Below, piece after piece: positions 6,091 to 14,295 of a DNA stretch of 15,682 nucleotides. The position numbers were made by a program, and so were the translations under genes. Below the pieces are notes generated by a model. That model was not told the DNA's origin. It saw only the letters and a list, made by a program, of their open reading frames with translations, and did no database searches. The stretch's first letter is position 1; each line of letters starts with the position of its first letter. Source of the stretch: DATKBT01 sp035546295 (GTDB lineage: Bacteria; Acidobacteriota; Thermoanaerobaculia; Multivoradales; Multivoraceae); contig DATKBT010000093.1 in NCBI GenBank assembly GCA_035546295.1, positions 1 through 15,682 on the forward strand. Direction: 5' to 3'.

Positions 6091-8565
6091 GTGATCCGAC
6101 GTCCCGCCGCCGTCGTCGTCTCGGCACTCGTGCTCCTGGCCCTCGCCTTCTCTGGGCCCTCGCCCGCCCAGACCACTCAGCGGCCGCCGGCGCGGCCCGA
6201 GGTCGCGGCCGCGATCAGCCGCCTCGCCGCCGCTGCCGATTCGCCAGTGCGAACGACGATCTCTCCGACCACCGGCCTGGTCTCCCACGTCGGGACCTCG
6301 CGCAGCGGAGCCCTGCGCGGACGGGTGCCGGCGAGCGAGCCGGCCGAGACGCGTGCCCGGGCCTTCCTCGACGACTTCTTCCTCCCGGCGTTCGGCATCG
6401 CCTCGTCGAGCGACCTCGCGCTGGTGCGCGACAGCCGCGGTCCCGACGAGGTCGGAATGGAGCACGTCCGGTTCGTCCAGACCCACCGCGGGGTGCCGGT
6501 CACCGGCGGCGAGCTGACCGTCCACCTGCGCGGAGCGGATCTGGTCTCCATCCTCGGCAAGACCTTGCCGGACCTGGAGGGCATCGACGTCGTTCCCGCC
6601 GTCGCTCCGGACGAGGCGCTCGCCACCGTCGAGGAGATGATCGAGCGCCGCTTCGGCGTCGCCGACCCCACGCTCAGCGAACCCCGTCTCGAGCTCCTCA
6701 ACGCGGGACTGCTCGAGGGACGCGCCGAGCGGACCCGTCTCGCCTGGTTCGTCGAGGCGCAGGGACCTGAGCTCCGCGAATACGTGTGGATCGACGCCCA
6801 GCGTGGCGTGCGCCTCCTGCAGTTCAGCCAGCTCACCGACGCCCGCAACCGGATGGTCTACGACGCGGACAGTCTGGACGTCGCTCTCGGCACACTCCGC
6901 CGCTCCGAAGGGCAAGGTCCGTACGACGACGGAGCCGGAGGGCTCGACGGGGGCGACGACGTCAACGACGCCTACGACTACTCCGGCGACACCTACGACT
7001 ACTTCTTCGACGAGCACGGCCGCGACAGCTACGACGACGCCGGCGCGACGTTGATCTCCAGGGTCCGTTACTGCCCGACCGGTGACTGCCCCTATGCCAA
7101 CGCGTTCTGGGATGGATCGAAGATGACCTACGGCCAGGGCTTCGCGGCTGCCGACGACGTCGCCGCGCACGAGCTGACCCACGCGGTCACCGAGTACACG
7201 GCGAACCTCTTCTACTACCAGCAGTCCGGCGCCCTCAACGAGTCCTTCTCGGACATCTTCGGCGAGGCGGTCGACCTGCTCAACGGCTCCGGCGACGACA
7301 CCCCGGGAGTGCGGTGGCTGCTGGGCGAGGACGTGCCCGGGTTCGGAGCGATCCGCGACATGGAGGACCCGACCGTCTTCGGCGACCCCGGGAAGCTGAG
7401 CGACTCGACACAGTTCGTCTGCGACCCCAACTTCGACGCCGGCGGCGTCCACTTCAACAGCGGCGTGCCCAATCGTGCCTTCTCGCTGATGGTCGACGGA
7501 GGCACCTACAACGGTGAGACGGTCTCCGCCATCGGGCTGACCAAGGCGGGCAGGATCCAGTACCGGACGCTCGCGCACTACCTGAGCTCGTCCTCGAACT
7601 TCACCGACAACTACGATGCTCTCAACCAGTCCTGCCAGGATCTCGTCGGCACCGCCGGCATCACCGACGCGGACTGCACCGAGGTGATGCAGGCGCTCGA
7701 CGCGGTCGAGATGTCCGACACCTGGCCGTGCACTGCACCGATCACGCGGGTCGAGCCCCCGCCGCTGTGCGCTCCGGCCGAGGCGCCGAGCATCGTCTAC
7801 TCCCAGGACTTCGAGAGCGATCCGCTGCCCGCCTGCCCCAGCACCGGCCTCCCCACCGCCTGGTGCACCGAGGGGCCGACCAGCTCGCTCGGTCCGTTCG
7901 CGACCAGCGGGGTCAAGAGCGCCTGGGGCTTCAACCGTCCCGTGGTCTCCGAGTTCTCGTTCTCGCAGACCGTCCCGGGAGCTCTCCCCGCCAACGCGCG
8001 CTTGCAGTTCAACCACTCGACCGGTTTCGAGACGACGGTGGGCCTTCCGACCTTCTACTGGGACGGCGGCCAGATCCAGACCAGCACCAACGGCGGCGGC
8101 ATTTGGAGCGACGCGGGGGGCCTGATCACTGCGGGTCTCGGATACGGCGGCACCGTCGACGACTGCTGCGGCAACCCCTTCGGCAACGAGTTGGCGTTCG
8201 TGGCCCACAGCTACGGGTACACGGCCTCCCAGATCGACCTCTCGTCGTTCGCCGGCACCAATGGGTTCCAGTTCCGGTTCGTGGTCGGGACCGACAGCAC
8301 CTTCGACGACTACGGCTGGTTCGTCGACGACGTCCGCGTGTTCACCTGCGCGGAGTGCGCGGTCGATCGCGTGCTCGACTCTTCCTACAGCGGCACCGCC
8401 TCCAGCTACAAGGCCGCCAACTCGATCGTCGCCGGCGACGGCTTCCAGGTGGGGCTCGCCGAGGACGTTTCGTTCGAGGCCGGCGACTTCGTCGCCCTGC
8501 AGGACGGTTTCTCGGTGAACGGCGGCACCTTCAGCGTGAAGGTGACCCCGGGGCTGTGTGACTGA
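6091..8565 (+). CDS. Secreted M4 (thermolysin-family) metallopeptidase with C-terminal accessory domains
   Basis: This is an 824-residue exported zinc endopeptidase. The start is GTG 6091, placing a hydrophobic signal peptide at residues about 7-27 (cleavage near PAQ/TT); the ribosome-binding site is weak. Residues about 35-250 form an FTP/PepSY-like propeptide, including HVRFVQTHRGVPVTGGELTV (125-144). The catalytic domain has HELTH (360-364) with zinc ligands His360 and His364 and catalytic Glu361. The third ligand is Glu384 in ALNESFSD, exactly 20 residues after His364 as in thermolysin, and GGVHFNSGVPNRA carries His454, equivalent to the transition-state histidine. Residues about 569-755 form a Cys-containing beta-sandwich resembling MAM/jelly-roll domains. 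The last 65 residues resemble the coat-hanger stack repeats at the C-termini of secreted proteins in several Gram-negative phyla. All catalytic residues are present, so I expect an active protease. It is convergent with the glycoside hydrolase gene. Confidence 0.95.
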   Translation: MIRRPAAVVVSALVLLALAFSGPSPAQTTQRPPARPEVAAAISRLAAAADSPVRTTISPTTGLVSHVGTSRSGALRGRVPASEPAETRARAFLDDFFLPAFGIASSSDLALVRDSRGPDEVGMEHVRFVQTHRGVPVTGGELTVHLRGADLVSILGKTLPDLEGIDVVPAVAPDEALATVEEMIERRFGVADPTLSEPRLELLNAGLLEGRAERTRLAWFVEAQGPELREYVWIDAQRGVRLLQFSQLTDARNRMVYDADSLDVALGTLRRSEGQGPYDDGAGGLDGGDDVNDAYDYSGDTYDYFFDEHGRDSYDDAGATLISRVRYCPTGDCPYANAFWDGSKMTYGQGFAAADDVAAHELTHAVTEYTANLFYYQQSGALNESFSDIFGEAVDLLNGSGDDTPGVRWLLGEDVPGFGAIRDMEDPTVFGDPGKLSDSTQFVCDPNFDAGGVHFNSGVPNRAFSLMVDGGTYNGETVSAIGLTKAGRIQYRTLAHYLSSSSNFTDNYDALNQSCQDLVGTAGITDADCTEVMQALDAVEMSDTWPCTAPITRVEPPPLCAPAEAPSIVYSQDFESDPLPACPSTGLPTAWCTEGPTSSLGPFATSGVKSAWGFNRPVVSEFSFSQTVPGALPANARLQFNHSTGFETTVGLPTFYWDGGQIQTSTNGGGIWSDAGGLITAGLGYGGTVDDCCGNPFGNELAFVAHSYGYTASQIDLSSFAGTNGFQFRFVVGTDSTFDDYGWFVDDVRVFTCAECAVDRVLDSSYSGTASSYKAANSIVAGDGFQVGLAEDVSFEAGDFVALQDGFSVNGGTFSVKVTPGLCD

Positions 8566-8661
8566 ACGATGGAGCTTGCCGTGGGCGAGCGCGACCCGAC
8601 GGCCGCCGATCGACGCGGCCGCCGGGACCGGCCAGACCGCCGAGCGGCGCGATCGCGTCCT

Positions 8662-8703
8662 GAGCGGGCACTGACGAGCGGGCACTGACCAGCGGGCACT
8701 GAC
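8662..8703. repeat. 14-bp tandem repeat, three copies
   Basis: GAGCGGGCACTGAC occurs at 8662-8675 and 8676-8689, with a one-mismatch copy at 8690-8703, and the start of a decayed fourth follows. It lies in the 151-bp gap between the convergent peptidase and glycoside hydrolase genes, just beyond both stop codons. A G/C hairpin (CGGCCGC 8600-8606 with GCGGCCG 8615-8621) lies in the same gap but lacks a T-run, so it is not called as a terminator. Confidence 0.8.
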
Positions 8704-8716
8704 CAGCAGCGGCCAT

Positions 8717-10324
8717 TCACCGCCCGCCCTCGGCCTCCTCCGATCCGGCGCGACAGGGCGCGCCCGCGCCGGCCGAGACGTGCAGCACCCAGTCGCGGGC
8801 GCTCGGAGCCTGGTAGACGGGTCCGCCCGCGGCCGCCCGGAAGAACCCCTCTCGCGGATCGAACCAGCAGGCTCGACGCTCCGGCGGCAGACGCGGGAGC
8901 CGGACTCGCCCCCCCTCCGGCAGGTAGGCGATCCACTCCGCGGGCCTTTCGGCGGCGCCGCCATCGGGCTCGCGGCAGAGCACCCAACCGTCGCCACCGG
9001 CCGCGCACGGCTGCAGGTCCACCAGGTCGACCCTGGCGCCCTCGAAGAAGCGGAGCGCGTACCCGAAGAACGCCATGCCGCGCTCGATGTCCTGGCTCTC
9101 GTGCAGCGAGCGTTCGTGAGGCAGGCCGGCGACGAAGAAATCGACGTGGGCACCGGCGGAGAGCGCCGTCCACAGCTTGCGGCGGCGGAACGCCGGCCGC
9201 GCGCGGTCGCGGCAGCAGTCGTTGTCCGAGATCAGCGGCTGCCGCCACTCGCGCTGCTCGACCAGGAGTTTGCGCATCTCGGCGAGGCTCTGCTCGAGGT
9301 GCGGCCGGTCCCCGGCCGGGGTGAAGTGACCGGCGACCCGACGGTGATCGGGGAGATCGCGCGGCATCACCAGGTGGGGCGCGAGGCCCAGCTCGCGCTC
9401 GGTCGCGGTCAGCAGCTCGGCGATCGCCAGGTCGAACGCCGGGTAGTTCGTCGAGTTCTCGTTGCAGGCCTCCCAGATCAGGTTCGGTCGGTCGCCGACC
9501 CGGCCTACGAGCTCGCGCACGTAGCGCGCGTGAGTCTCAAAGGCGGGGCCTGCCGGGTCGACCCACTGCTCTGGGGTCCTCACCGCCACGCCGCTCGCGT
9601 TGTTGCGCGGGTGGAGCGGATCGTAGGCGACCCCCGACGGTGGGTCGCCCCTCCCCCCAGGGCGATCCTCCAGGTGCCAGCAATCGAAGACCACGAGCTG
9701 CAGCACGATGCCGCGATGCCGCGCATGGTCGAGAGCCGCGGCGATCAGGTCGAAATGCCGGTCGGCGAAGCGGGTCAGATCGAAGAGCGCCCCGCCGTCG
9801 ATCGCGCGGGCGCCCGTCGCGGCTGCGCCCTCACCGCTTCTTTCCCCCCCTCCCGCGCTCACCCGCACCCACGGGTGAGCGGTGTGCGCATTCCAGTCGT
9901 CCCGGCGGGTCGCCAGCCCGCCCCAGTTCACCCAGGCCCGCGCGTAGTTCAGCCCGTGTTCGGCCAGCGTGTCGATGAAGGCGCGATTCATCGCCTCGAT
10001 GTCGCCTCTCCAGTCGCTCGAGGTCGAAGTGAGCGAGCCGCCGTAGTGCCCCACGGGAAAGAACACGCGGTCGCCGACCGCGAGGCGCCACGGGTCCTCG
10101 GGATGGATGCTGGGGGGCTCGGTGATCTCGGGCCGACCGTAGACGGGGGTGAATCCTGGTGGATCCGGGGCCGGCTGACGCGCGTGAGCGATCGCGGGCG
10201 GGAAACTCCAGGGAGCCGGGGAGGTCCACGAGATCGCGAGCAGGCTCGCCCAGGCGACCAGCGCACGGAGCCCGTAGCGGCGACGAGCTCGGTGCCGGGG
10301 GCACCTGCAGCGACGGATCGACAT
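8717..10324 (-). CDS. Secreted putative glycoside hydrolase (clan-A/cellulase-like TIM barrel)
   Basis: This 535-residue exported protein has a basic N-terminus, a hydrophobic segment (about 19-34) and a likely cleavage near AHA (46-48). The start at ATG 10322-10324 is the only methionine placing the signal at the N-terminus; the ribosome-binding site is weak. The body looks like a (beta/alpha)8 hydrolase: FFPVGHYGGSL (88-98) as first strand, NYARAWVNWGG (126-136), GIVLQLVVFDCWH (205-217), and RPNLIWEACNEN (279-290), in which Asn288-Glu289 match the Asn-Glu acid/base pair of clan-A families such as GH5. A later strand WRQPLISDNDCC does not show the usual nucleophile glutamate, so the second catalytic residue is unidentified. 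The C-terminal 120 residues look like a beta-sandwich. Substrate is unknown. It is divergent from thioredoxin 2 across 221 bp. Confidence 0.75.
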   Translation of the reverse strand: MSIRRCRCPRHRARRRYGLRALVAWASLLAISWTSPAPWSFPPAIAHARQPAPDPPGFTPVYGRPEITEPPSIHPEDPWRLAVGDRVFFPVGHYGGSLTSTSSDWRGDIEAMNRAFIDTLAEHGLNYARAWVNWGGLATRRDDWNAHTAHPWVRVSAGGGERSGEGAAATGARAIDGGALFDLTRFADRHFDLIAAALDHARHRGIVLQLVVFDCWHLEDRPGGRGDPPSGVAYDPLHPRNNASGVAVRTPEQWVDPAGPAFETHARYVRELVGRVGDRPNLIWEACNENSTNYPAFDLAIAELLTATERELGLAPHLVMPRDLPDHRRVAGHFTPAGDRPHLEQSLAEMRKLLVEQREWRQPLISDNDCCRDRARPAFRRRKLWTALSAGAHVDFFVAGLPHERSLHESQDIERGMAFFGYALRFFEGARVDLVDLQPCAAGGDGWVLCREPDGGAAERPAEWIAYLPEGGRVRLPRLPPERRACWFDPREGFFRAAAGGPVYQAPSARDWVLHVSAGAGAPCRAGSEEAEGGR

Positions 10325-10405
10325 CTCGGCTGCGAGGTTATCCCCTTCCCGGACGAGGAGGATCTGGGGGTCGGGGCTCAGCGGTCGGCCGGATCTCTGG
10401 CGGTC

Positions 10406-10413
10406 GATATATC
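10406..10413. promoter_or_regulatory. AT-rich palindrome, possible shared -10 element
   Basis: GATATATC is the only AT-rich octamer in the 221-bp divergent gap between the glycoside hydrolase and thioredoxin genes. Being self-complementary it could serve as a -10 box in either direction, 82 bp from the hydrolase start and 133 bp from the thioredoxin start. No good -35 match lies at standard spacing on either strand, so support is weak. Confidence 0.2.
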
Positions 10414-10545
10414 CTGGAGGATCGGAGGGCGCCCGGCTCGGCGGTCTCCCTTCCGACGCCTCGGCCCTTCGAGCAGCCCGCGCCTCCCGAATCGACTCCC
10501 GGTGGCTCGGCTCGCGGCCGGCGCCACCCTCTTCGAGCACAACCG

Positions 10546-10980
10546 ATGAGCCATGCCCTCTCGCCCTGCCCGGACTGCCATGCGATCAACCGCGTCGATC
10601 TCGACCGGGCGGGGCAGCAGGCCCCCGTCTGCGGGCGTTGCCGCACTCGGCTGCCGCTTCACGACGGAGTGACCGAGGTCCGCGGCGAAGCCCTCGAGGC
10701 GGCCATCCGCGGCGCCACGGTGCCGGTGCTGGTGGACTTCTGGGCGCCCTGGTGCGGCCCCTGTCGCTCGTTCGCGCCGGTCTACAGCCGCGCGGCGCGG
10801 GCGAACGCCGGGAAGGCGATGTTCCTCAAGCTCGACACCGAGCAGGACCCGGCGGCGGCCAAGAGCCACAAGATCCAGGCGATCCCGACCCTCGTGGCCT
10901 TTCGCGACGGACACGAGGCGGTCCGTCGCTCGGGAGCCCTGCCTGCCTCGGCCCTGGAGGAGCTCGTCGCCGGCCTTTGA
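10546..10980 (+). CDS. trxC: Thioredoxin 2 (zinc-ribbon thioredoxin)
   Basis: This is a 144-residue cytoplasmic dithiol-disulfide oxidoreductase that reduces protein disulfides with electrons from thioredoxin reductase. It has the TrxC architecture: an N-terminal zinc ribbon with two CxxC pairs (Cys8/Cys11 and Cys29/Cys32), then a thioredoxin fold with the active site FWAPWCGPC (65-73, Cys70/Cys73) and the cis-proline loop AIPTL with Pro114. Length matches the family. ATG at 10546 is chosen because the zinc ribbon begins just after it; the ribosome-binding site is poor, and the frame stays open upstream only as a shadow of the hydrolase gene. In known bacteria TrxC is often oxidative-stress induced, but no OxyR-type site was recognised here. 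It is convergent with the monooxygenase gene. Confidence 0.96.
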   Translation: MSHALSPCPDCHAINRVDLDRAGQQAPVCGRCRTRLPLHDGVTEVRGEALEAAIRGATVPVLVDFWAPWCGPCRSFAPVYSRAARANAGKAMFLKLDTEQDPAAAKSHKIQAIPTLVAFRDGHEAVRRSGALPASALEELVAGL

Positions 10981-11043
10981 CGCCACCTGGCGGATCAGGT
11001 GAGACGCCGAGCGCTCGATCGCAGGAGCAGCACACCGACGTCG

Positions 11044-11071
11044 AGCCGGCGAGCGATCGATCCAGCCGGCT
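11044..11071 (-). terminator. Weak hairpin after the monooxygenase stop
   Basis: Arms AGCCGGC (11044-11050) and GCCGGCT (11065-11071) pair exactly around a 14-base loop, starting one base past the monooxygenase stop codon and lying in the 92-bp gap convergent with trxC. No T-run follows on either strand, so it could act only as a processing or transcript-stabilising hairpin, or be chance in GC-rich DNA. Confidence 0.2.
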
Positions 11072-11072
11072 G

Positions 11073-12290
11073 CTAGGAACCCTCGTCGACCCACGACAGG
11101 AAGACGCCGCCCATCATCATCTCCTCCCAGGTCTGCTCCCCCCAGCGCACGGGCACCGTCGGGTCCGGGTTGTCGGGGTTCCCGGTCGAGTTGTCGAAGT
11201 GGGCCACCACCCGGATCTTGGTCCCGGCCGGGACCTTCCGAGGCTGCGCGAGCTGGTAGTCGAGCTGCCAATCGAAGTCGTACTTCGGGATCGAGCAGAC
11301 CAGCTCGGTGGTTCCGTCCGGCAGCTCGAGGTAGAAGTCCATCGACTTGCCGCGATAGTGCATGTGGGGGGTGAACGAGTAGATCGTGGCGTCGCGCGGG
11401 ATCGTCGCCTCCGCCTCGACCCGGTGTCCATCCGCGCCCGGTGGGATCTCGAAGCGCGTGTTGACGACCGTCGCCGTGCGCAGGATCTCCCTCGGCTGCC
11501 CCTCGGCGAGGACGATGCCGACCTTGGAGCGGTCGCTGGCGGGCTCGCCGATCGGCGTGTAGTGCACCTGCCAGAGGAGCTTGGAGCCGGCCGGGATCTT
11601 GCGCGCGACGCCGGGCGGGTTGATGCCGGGGGGGGACCCCGGGGCGTAGACGTCGAGCATCGTGTTGGTGAAGCCGTCGCCCGAGCTCCGCCCCTCGGGC
11701 GGCTGCAGGAACACGATGATGTGGTGCACCACCCGGCGATTGCCCGGCACCACCTCCATTCGCTGCACGTAGAGGTCTTCGTCGACCTGCATCTCGGTGA
11801 CGAAGTGCTGGTAGTCGACGACGCCCTCGGCCGGGATCTGCACCTCCTCGGGCATCTCGAAGATCAGGTCCGGCTCGCCGATGCTCCAGTCGTCGTGGAA
11901 CCGGAGCGGCGGCGGCAGATCCGCGGGGTTGCCGCGAGGCATGCCGGCGTCGAGCCAGGCGTCGAGCAGGGCCAGCTCCTGTTCGGAGAACGTCGGGTCG
12001 TTCGCCCATTCCCCGACCTCGGGATCCAGTCCCCAGGGGGGCATCCTCCCGAGATGGACCTCCCTGCGAATCGCCTTCGACCAAGCTCGAACCTGCTCGT
12101 ACTCGAGCAGGCTGAACGGCGCGAGCCCGCGCGGGCGGTGACACTCCTGGCACTTCTGCTGGAACAGCGCGGCGATGTGCTCAGCGTACGTGACCGCCTC
12201 GTCCGCCGTCCCCGGCTTCGGTCCGCCGACGCCGGCGAGCGCCGCCGGGGGGAGGAGCAGCAGCAGAACGGTCAGCGGGAGATGGCGCAT
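11073..12290 (-). CDS. Exported cytochrome c/copper type II monooxygenase-like protein
   Basis: This 405-residue exported protein has a signal peptide MRHLPLTVLLLLLPPAALAG and joins a small cytochrome c region to a PHM-like copper domain. The start at 12288-12290 is supported by GAGGG upstream. The heme c motif CQECH (47-51) is followed by GRMPPW with Met83 as possible axial ligand. The copper part shows VVHHIIVF (His189/His190), WQVHYTPIG (His243), FTPHMHYRG (His309/His311) and WEEMMMGG (Met391-393). By analogy with peptidylglycine hydroxylase these are the CuH histidines, the CuM His-x-His and the CuM methionine. NSTGNPDNPDP is a segment common in bacterial relatives. I infer a periplasmic oxygenase or redox protein in which the heme may deliver electrons to copper; the substrate is unknown. 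It lies 139 bp downstream of the glucan phosphorylase on the same strand, probably with its own promoter. Confidence 0.88.
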   Translation of the reverse strand: MRHLPLTVLLLLLPPAALAGVGGPKPGTADEAVTYAEHIAALFQQKCQECHRPRGLAPFSLLEYEQVRAWSKAIRREVHLGRMPPWGLDPEVGEWANDPTFSEQELALLDAWLDAGMPRGNPADLPPPLRFHDDWSIGEPDLIFEMPEEVQIPAEGVVDYQHFVTEMQVDEDLYVQRMEVVPGNRRVVHHIIVFLQPPEGRSSGDGFTNTMLDVYAPGSPPGINPPGVARKIPAGSKLLWQVHYTPIGEPASDRSKVGIVLAEGQPREILRTATVVNTRFEIPPGADGHRVEAEATIPRDATIYSFTPHMHYRGKSMDFYLELPDGTTELVCSIPKYDFDWQLDYQLAQPRKVPAGTKIRVVAHFDNSTGNPDNPDPTVPVRWGEQTWEEMMMGGVFLSWVDEGS

Positions 12291-12429
12291 GGCGTACCCT
12301 CGTCGGCTGTGACGTCGTGGCGTCTCTCGAGGTGGTGCAGAGAACGGCGAGGGATCCCGCTTGCTGCAGTGCCCCGAGGATGGCTCGGATGCTAACCCGC
12401 TCACGGCGGATGAAGCACGTCCGATCAGC

Positions 12430-14295
12430 TCAGGGATCCGCCTCGGCCCACTCCTCTCCCAGCGCATAGGCGTGCAGCAGGTACTGGCTCGCCATTCGAT
12501 GAGTGTTGAAGAAGGAGGCGTTCAGCGCGATGCACTGTCGCATCACATGGATCCAGGACTCGCGCCGATCGTAGAAGAGCGGCAGGATGCAGCGCTCGAG
12601 CTTGTCGTAGAGGTCGGCCGCGTCGGCGGCTTCGTCGAGCTCCGCGTCCGGCGCCCCGATCGACCATCCGGTCGCTCCCTCGACGTGCCCCTCGCGCCAC
12701 CAGCCGTCGAGCACGCTGAAGCTCGGGACGCCGTTGTGGGCCGCCTTCATGCCCGAGGTTCCGGAGGCCTCCAGGGGAGGTTGCGGCGTGTTCAGCCAGA
12801 CATCGCACCCCGAGACGAGGCGCAGCGCCAGATCGAGGTCGTACCCCTCGAGGTAGACGATCGGCAGCTCTTCGCCGAGCTCGCGCGCGGCCGAGACGAT
12901 GCCGGCAATGCCGGACTTGCCGGCCTCGTCTTTCGGGTGTGCCTTGCCGGCGAACAGGATCTGCAGGCGGTGCTTGCGAGCGATCTCGAGCAACCTCCGG
13001 AGGTCGGAGAGCGCGAGTTGCGGTCGTTTGTACGCCGTCGCCCGCCGTGCGAAGCCGATCGTGAGCACGTCGCTGCGCAGCCGTCGGCCGGTGCGCGCGC
13101 GCACCAGCGAGAGCAGCTCGTCCTTGGCCTGTTGGTGCGAGTCCCAGACCTCGCCCGCCGGCAAGGCGATGGCGTTGCGGAGCATGAAGGGGTCCTCGCG
13201 CCATCCGGGGATCCAGCGGTCGAACAGGCCCTTGAATGGGTCGCTGGTCCAGGTCCGCGAGTGCACGCCGTTGGTGATCTGGCGGATCTCGTAGCCCGGA
13301 AACATGCGATTCGACACCTCACGATGACGGTGCGCGACACCGTTGACGTAGCGGCTCAGGTTGAGCGCGAGCAGCGTCATGTTGAGTCGGTCGCGCCCGC
13401 CCAACATGTCCAGCACCTCGCTCGGAACACGGTCTCCGAGCACGCTCCGCACGAGCCCGCGGTCGAACTGGTCGTGCCCGGCCTCGACCGGTGTGTGGGT
13501 GGTGAAGACCATGCGCTGGCGGACCGCCTTGAAGTCCCAGTTGCCGGTGCTGGTCGCGTGGTCGACCAGGAGCTCCAGGGGCGCCAGGGAGGCGTGACCC
13601 TCGTTGAGGTGGTAGGTCGTGAGCCCCGAGCAGCCGAGCGCGCGCAGCATCCGGATCCCGCCTGCGCCGAGCACGACCTCCTGGATCAGCCGATACCGCT
13701 GGTCACCGCCGTAGAGGTGATCGGTGATGCGCCGGTCGTCGTCGCGGTTCTCGGGCAGGTCGGTGTCGAGGAGGAGCACCGGGACCACGAATCCGTGAGC
13801 GCCGACGAGCTCGTATCGCCACGCCGCGATCCGCACGCTGCGCCCTTCTACCTCGACCTCGACGACCGGCTCGACCCGGTCGAGAGTGCGCTCGGGCTGC
13901 CAGGGAGCGTCGTGTTCGACCTGCCGCCCCTTGCGCAACTCCTGTTGGAAGTAGCCCTTGCGATGCACCAGCGAGACGCCGACGACCGGCACCTCGAGGT
14001 CGGCGAGCGAGCGCAGGGTGTCTCCGGCGAGCACACCGAGACCTCCGGAGTACGTCGGCAGCTCGTTCGCCAGCGCCACCTCCATCGTGAAGTAAGCGAG
14101 GCGGCGGGCGGGCCAGCCGAGGGGCGGCCGCACGCGAGGTTCGGCCTGTTGGTAGGCGGCGGGCCTGCGCACGAACTGCTGCTTGCAGAAGTCCGCGCAG
14201 AACCAGAGAACCTGACCCGCGTGGTCGAGAGAGAGGCCGCATTCCTCGTCCACGGGCATCCCACAGACGGGATCGACGGCCGTCATGACGTCCAT
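12430..14295 (-). CDS. glgP: Alpha-glucan phosphorylase (short GlgP type) with N-terminal YHS domain
   Basis: This GT35 enzyme releases glucose-1-phosphate from glycogen or maltodextrin ends, in the cytoplasm. Residues about 65-621 are the short phosphorylase form: RLAYFTMEVAL, TYSGGLGVLAGDTLRSLADL, TTHTPVEAGHDQFD, QITNGVHSRTW, and EASGTSGMKAAHNG, where Lys517 is the expected pyridoxal-phosphate lysine. The first 50 residues form a YHS domain: VDPVCGMPVD with Cys11, then LWFCADFCKQQF with Cys33 and Cys37, a metal-binding-like module normally seen beside heavy-metal ATPases and hydrolases. The short class usually starts near its phosphorylase core or with a different N-terminal extension. The start is uncertain: ATG 14295 (used here) has a GGGGGA just upstream, ATG 14286 and ATG 14328 are alternatives, and all keep the YHS domain. 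No other glycogen genes are adjacent. Confidence 0.92.
   Translation of the reverse strand: MDVMTAVDPVCGMPVDEECGLSLDHAGQVLWFCADFCKQQFVRRPAAYQQAEPRVRPPLGWPARRLAYFTMEVALANELPTYSGGLGVLAGDTLRSLADLEVPVVGVSLVHRKGYFQQELRKGRQVEHDAPWQPERTLDRVEPVVEVEVEGRSVRIAAWRYELVGAHGFVVPVLLLDTDLPENRDDDRRITDHLYGGDQRYRLIQEVVLGAGGIRMLRALGCSGLTTYHLNEGHASLAPLELLVDHATSTGNWDFKAVRQRMVFTTHTPVEAGHDQFDRGLVRSVLGDRVPSEVLDMLGGRDRLNMTLLALNLSRYVNGVAHRHREVSNRMFPGYEIRQITNGVHSRTWTSDPFKGLFDRWIPGWREDPFMLRNAIALPAGEVWDSHQQAKDELLSLVRARTGRRLRSDVLTIGFARRATAYKRPQLALSDLRRLLEIARKHRLQILFAGKAHPKDEAGKSGIAGIVSAARELGEELPIVYLEGYDLDLALRLVSGCDVWLNTPQPPLEASGTSGMKAAHNGVPSFSVLDGWWREGHVEGATGWSIGAPDAELDEAADAADLYDKLERCILPLFYDRRESWIHVMRQCIALNASFFNTHRMASQYLLHAYALGEEWAEADP

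Noticed and set aside
8600..8621. GC hairpin as a terminator between the convergent genes
   Set aside because: Seven-base arms with an eight-base loop but no T-run on either strand; such stems are common in DNA of this composition.
6034..9153. Very long open frame on the minus strand opposite the M4 peptidase
   Set aside because: It is the antisense of a gene with exact thermolysin motifs. Its translation is low-complexity Arg/Val/Gly/Glu-rich with no recognisable domain, as expected from GC bias.
8780..10549. Long plus-strand open frame opposite the glycoside hydrolase
   Set aside because: The minus strand carries a signal peptide and TIM-barrel motifs; this frame has none and ends just past the trxC start.
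10378..12395. Long open frames on both strands over trxC and the monooxygenase
   Set aside because: Both overlap genes with exact active-site motifs in other frames, and their translations are Arg/Gly/Pro-rich noise.
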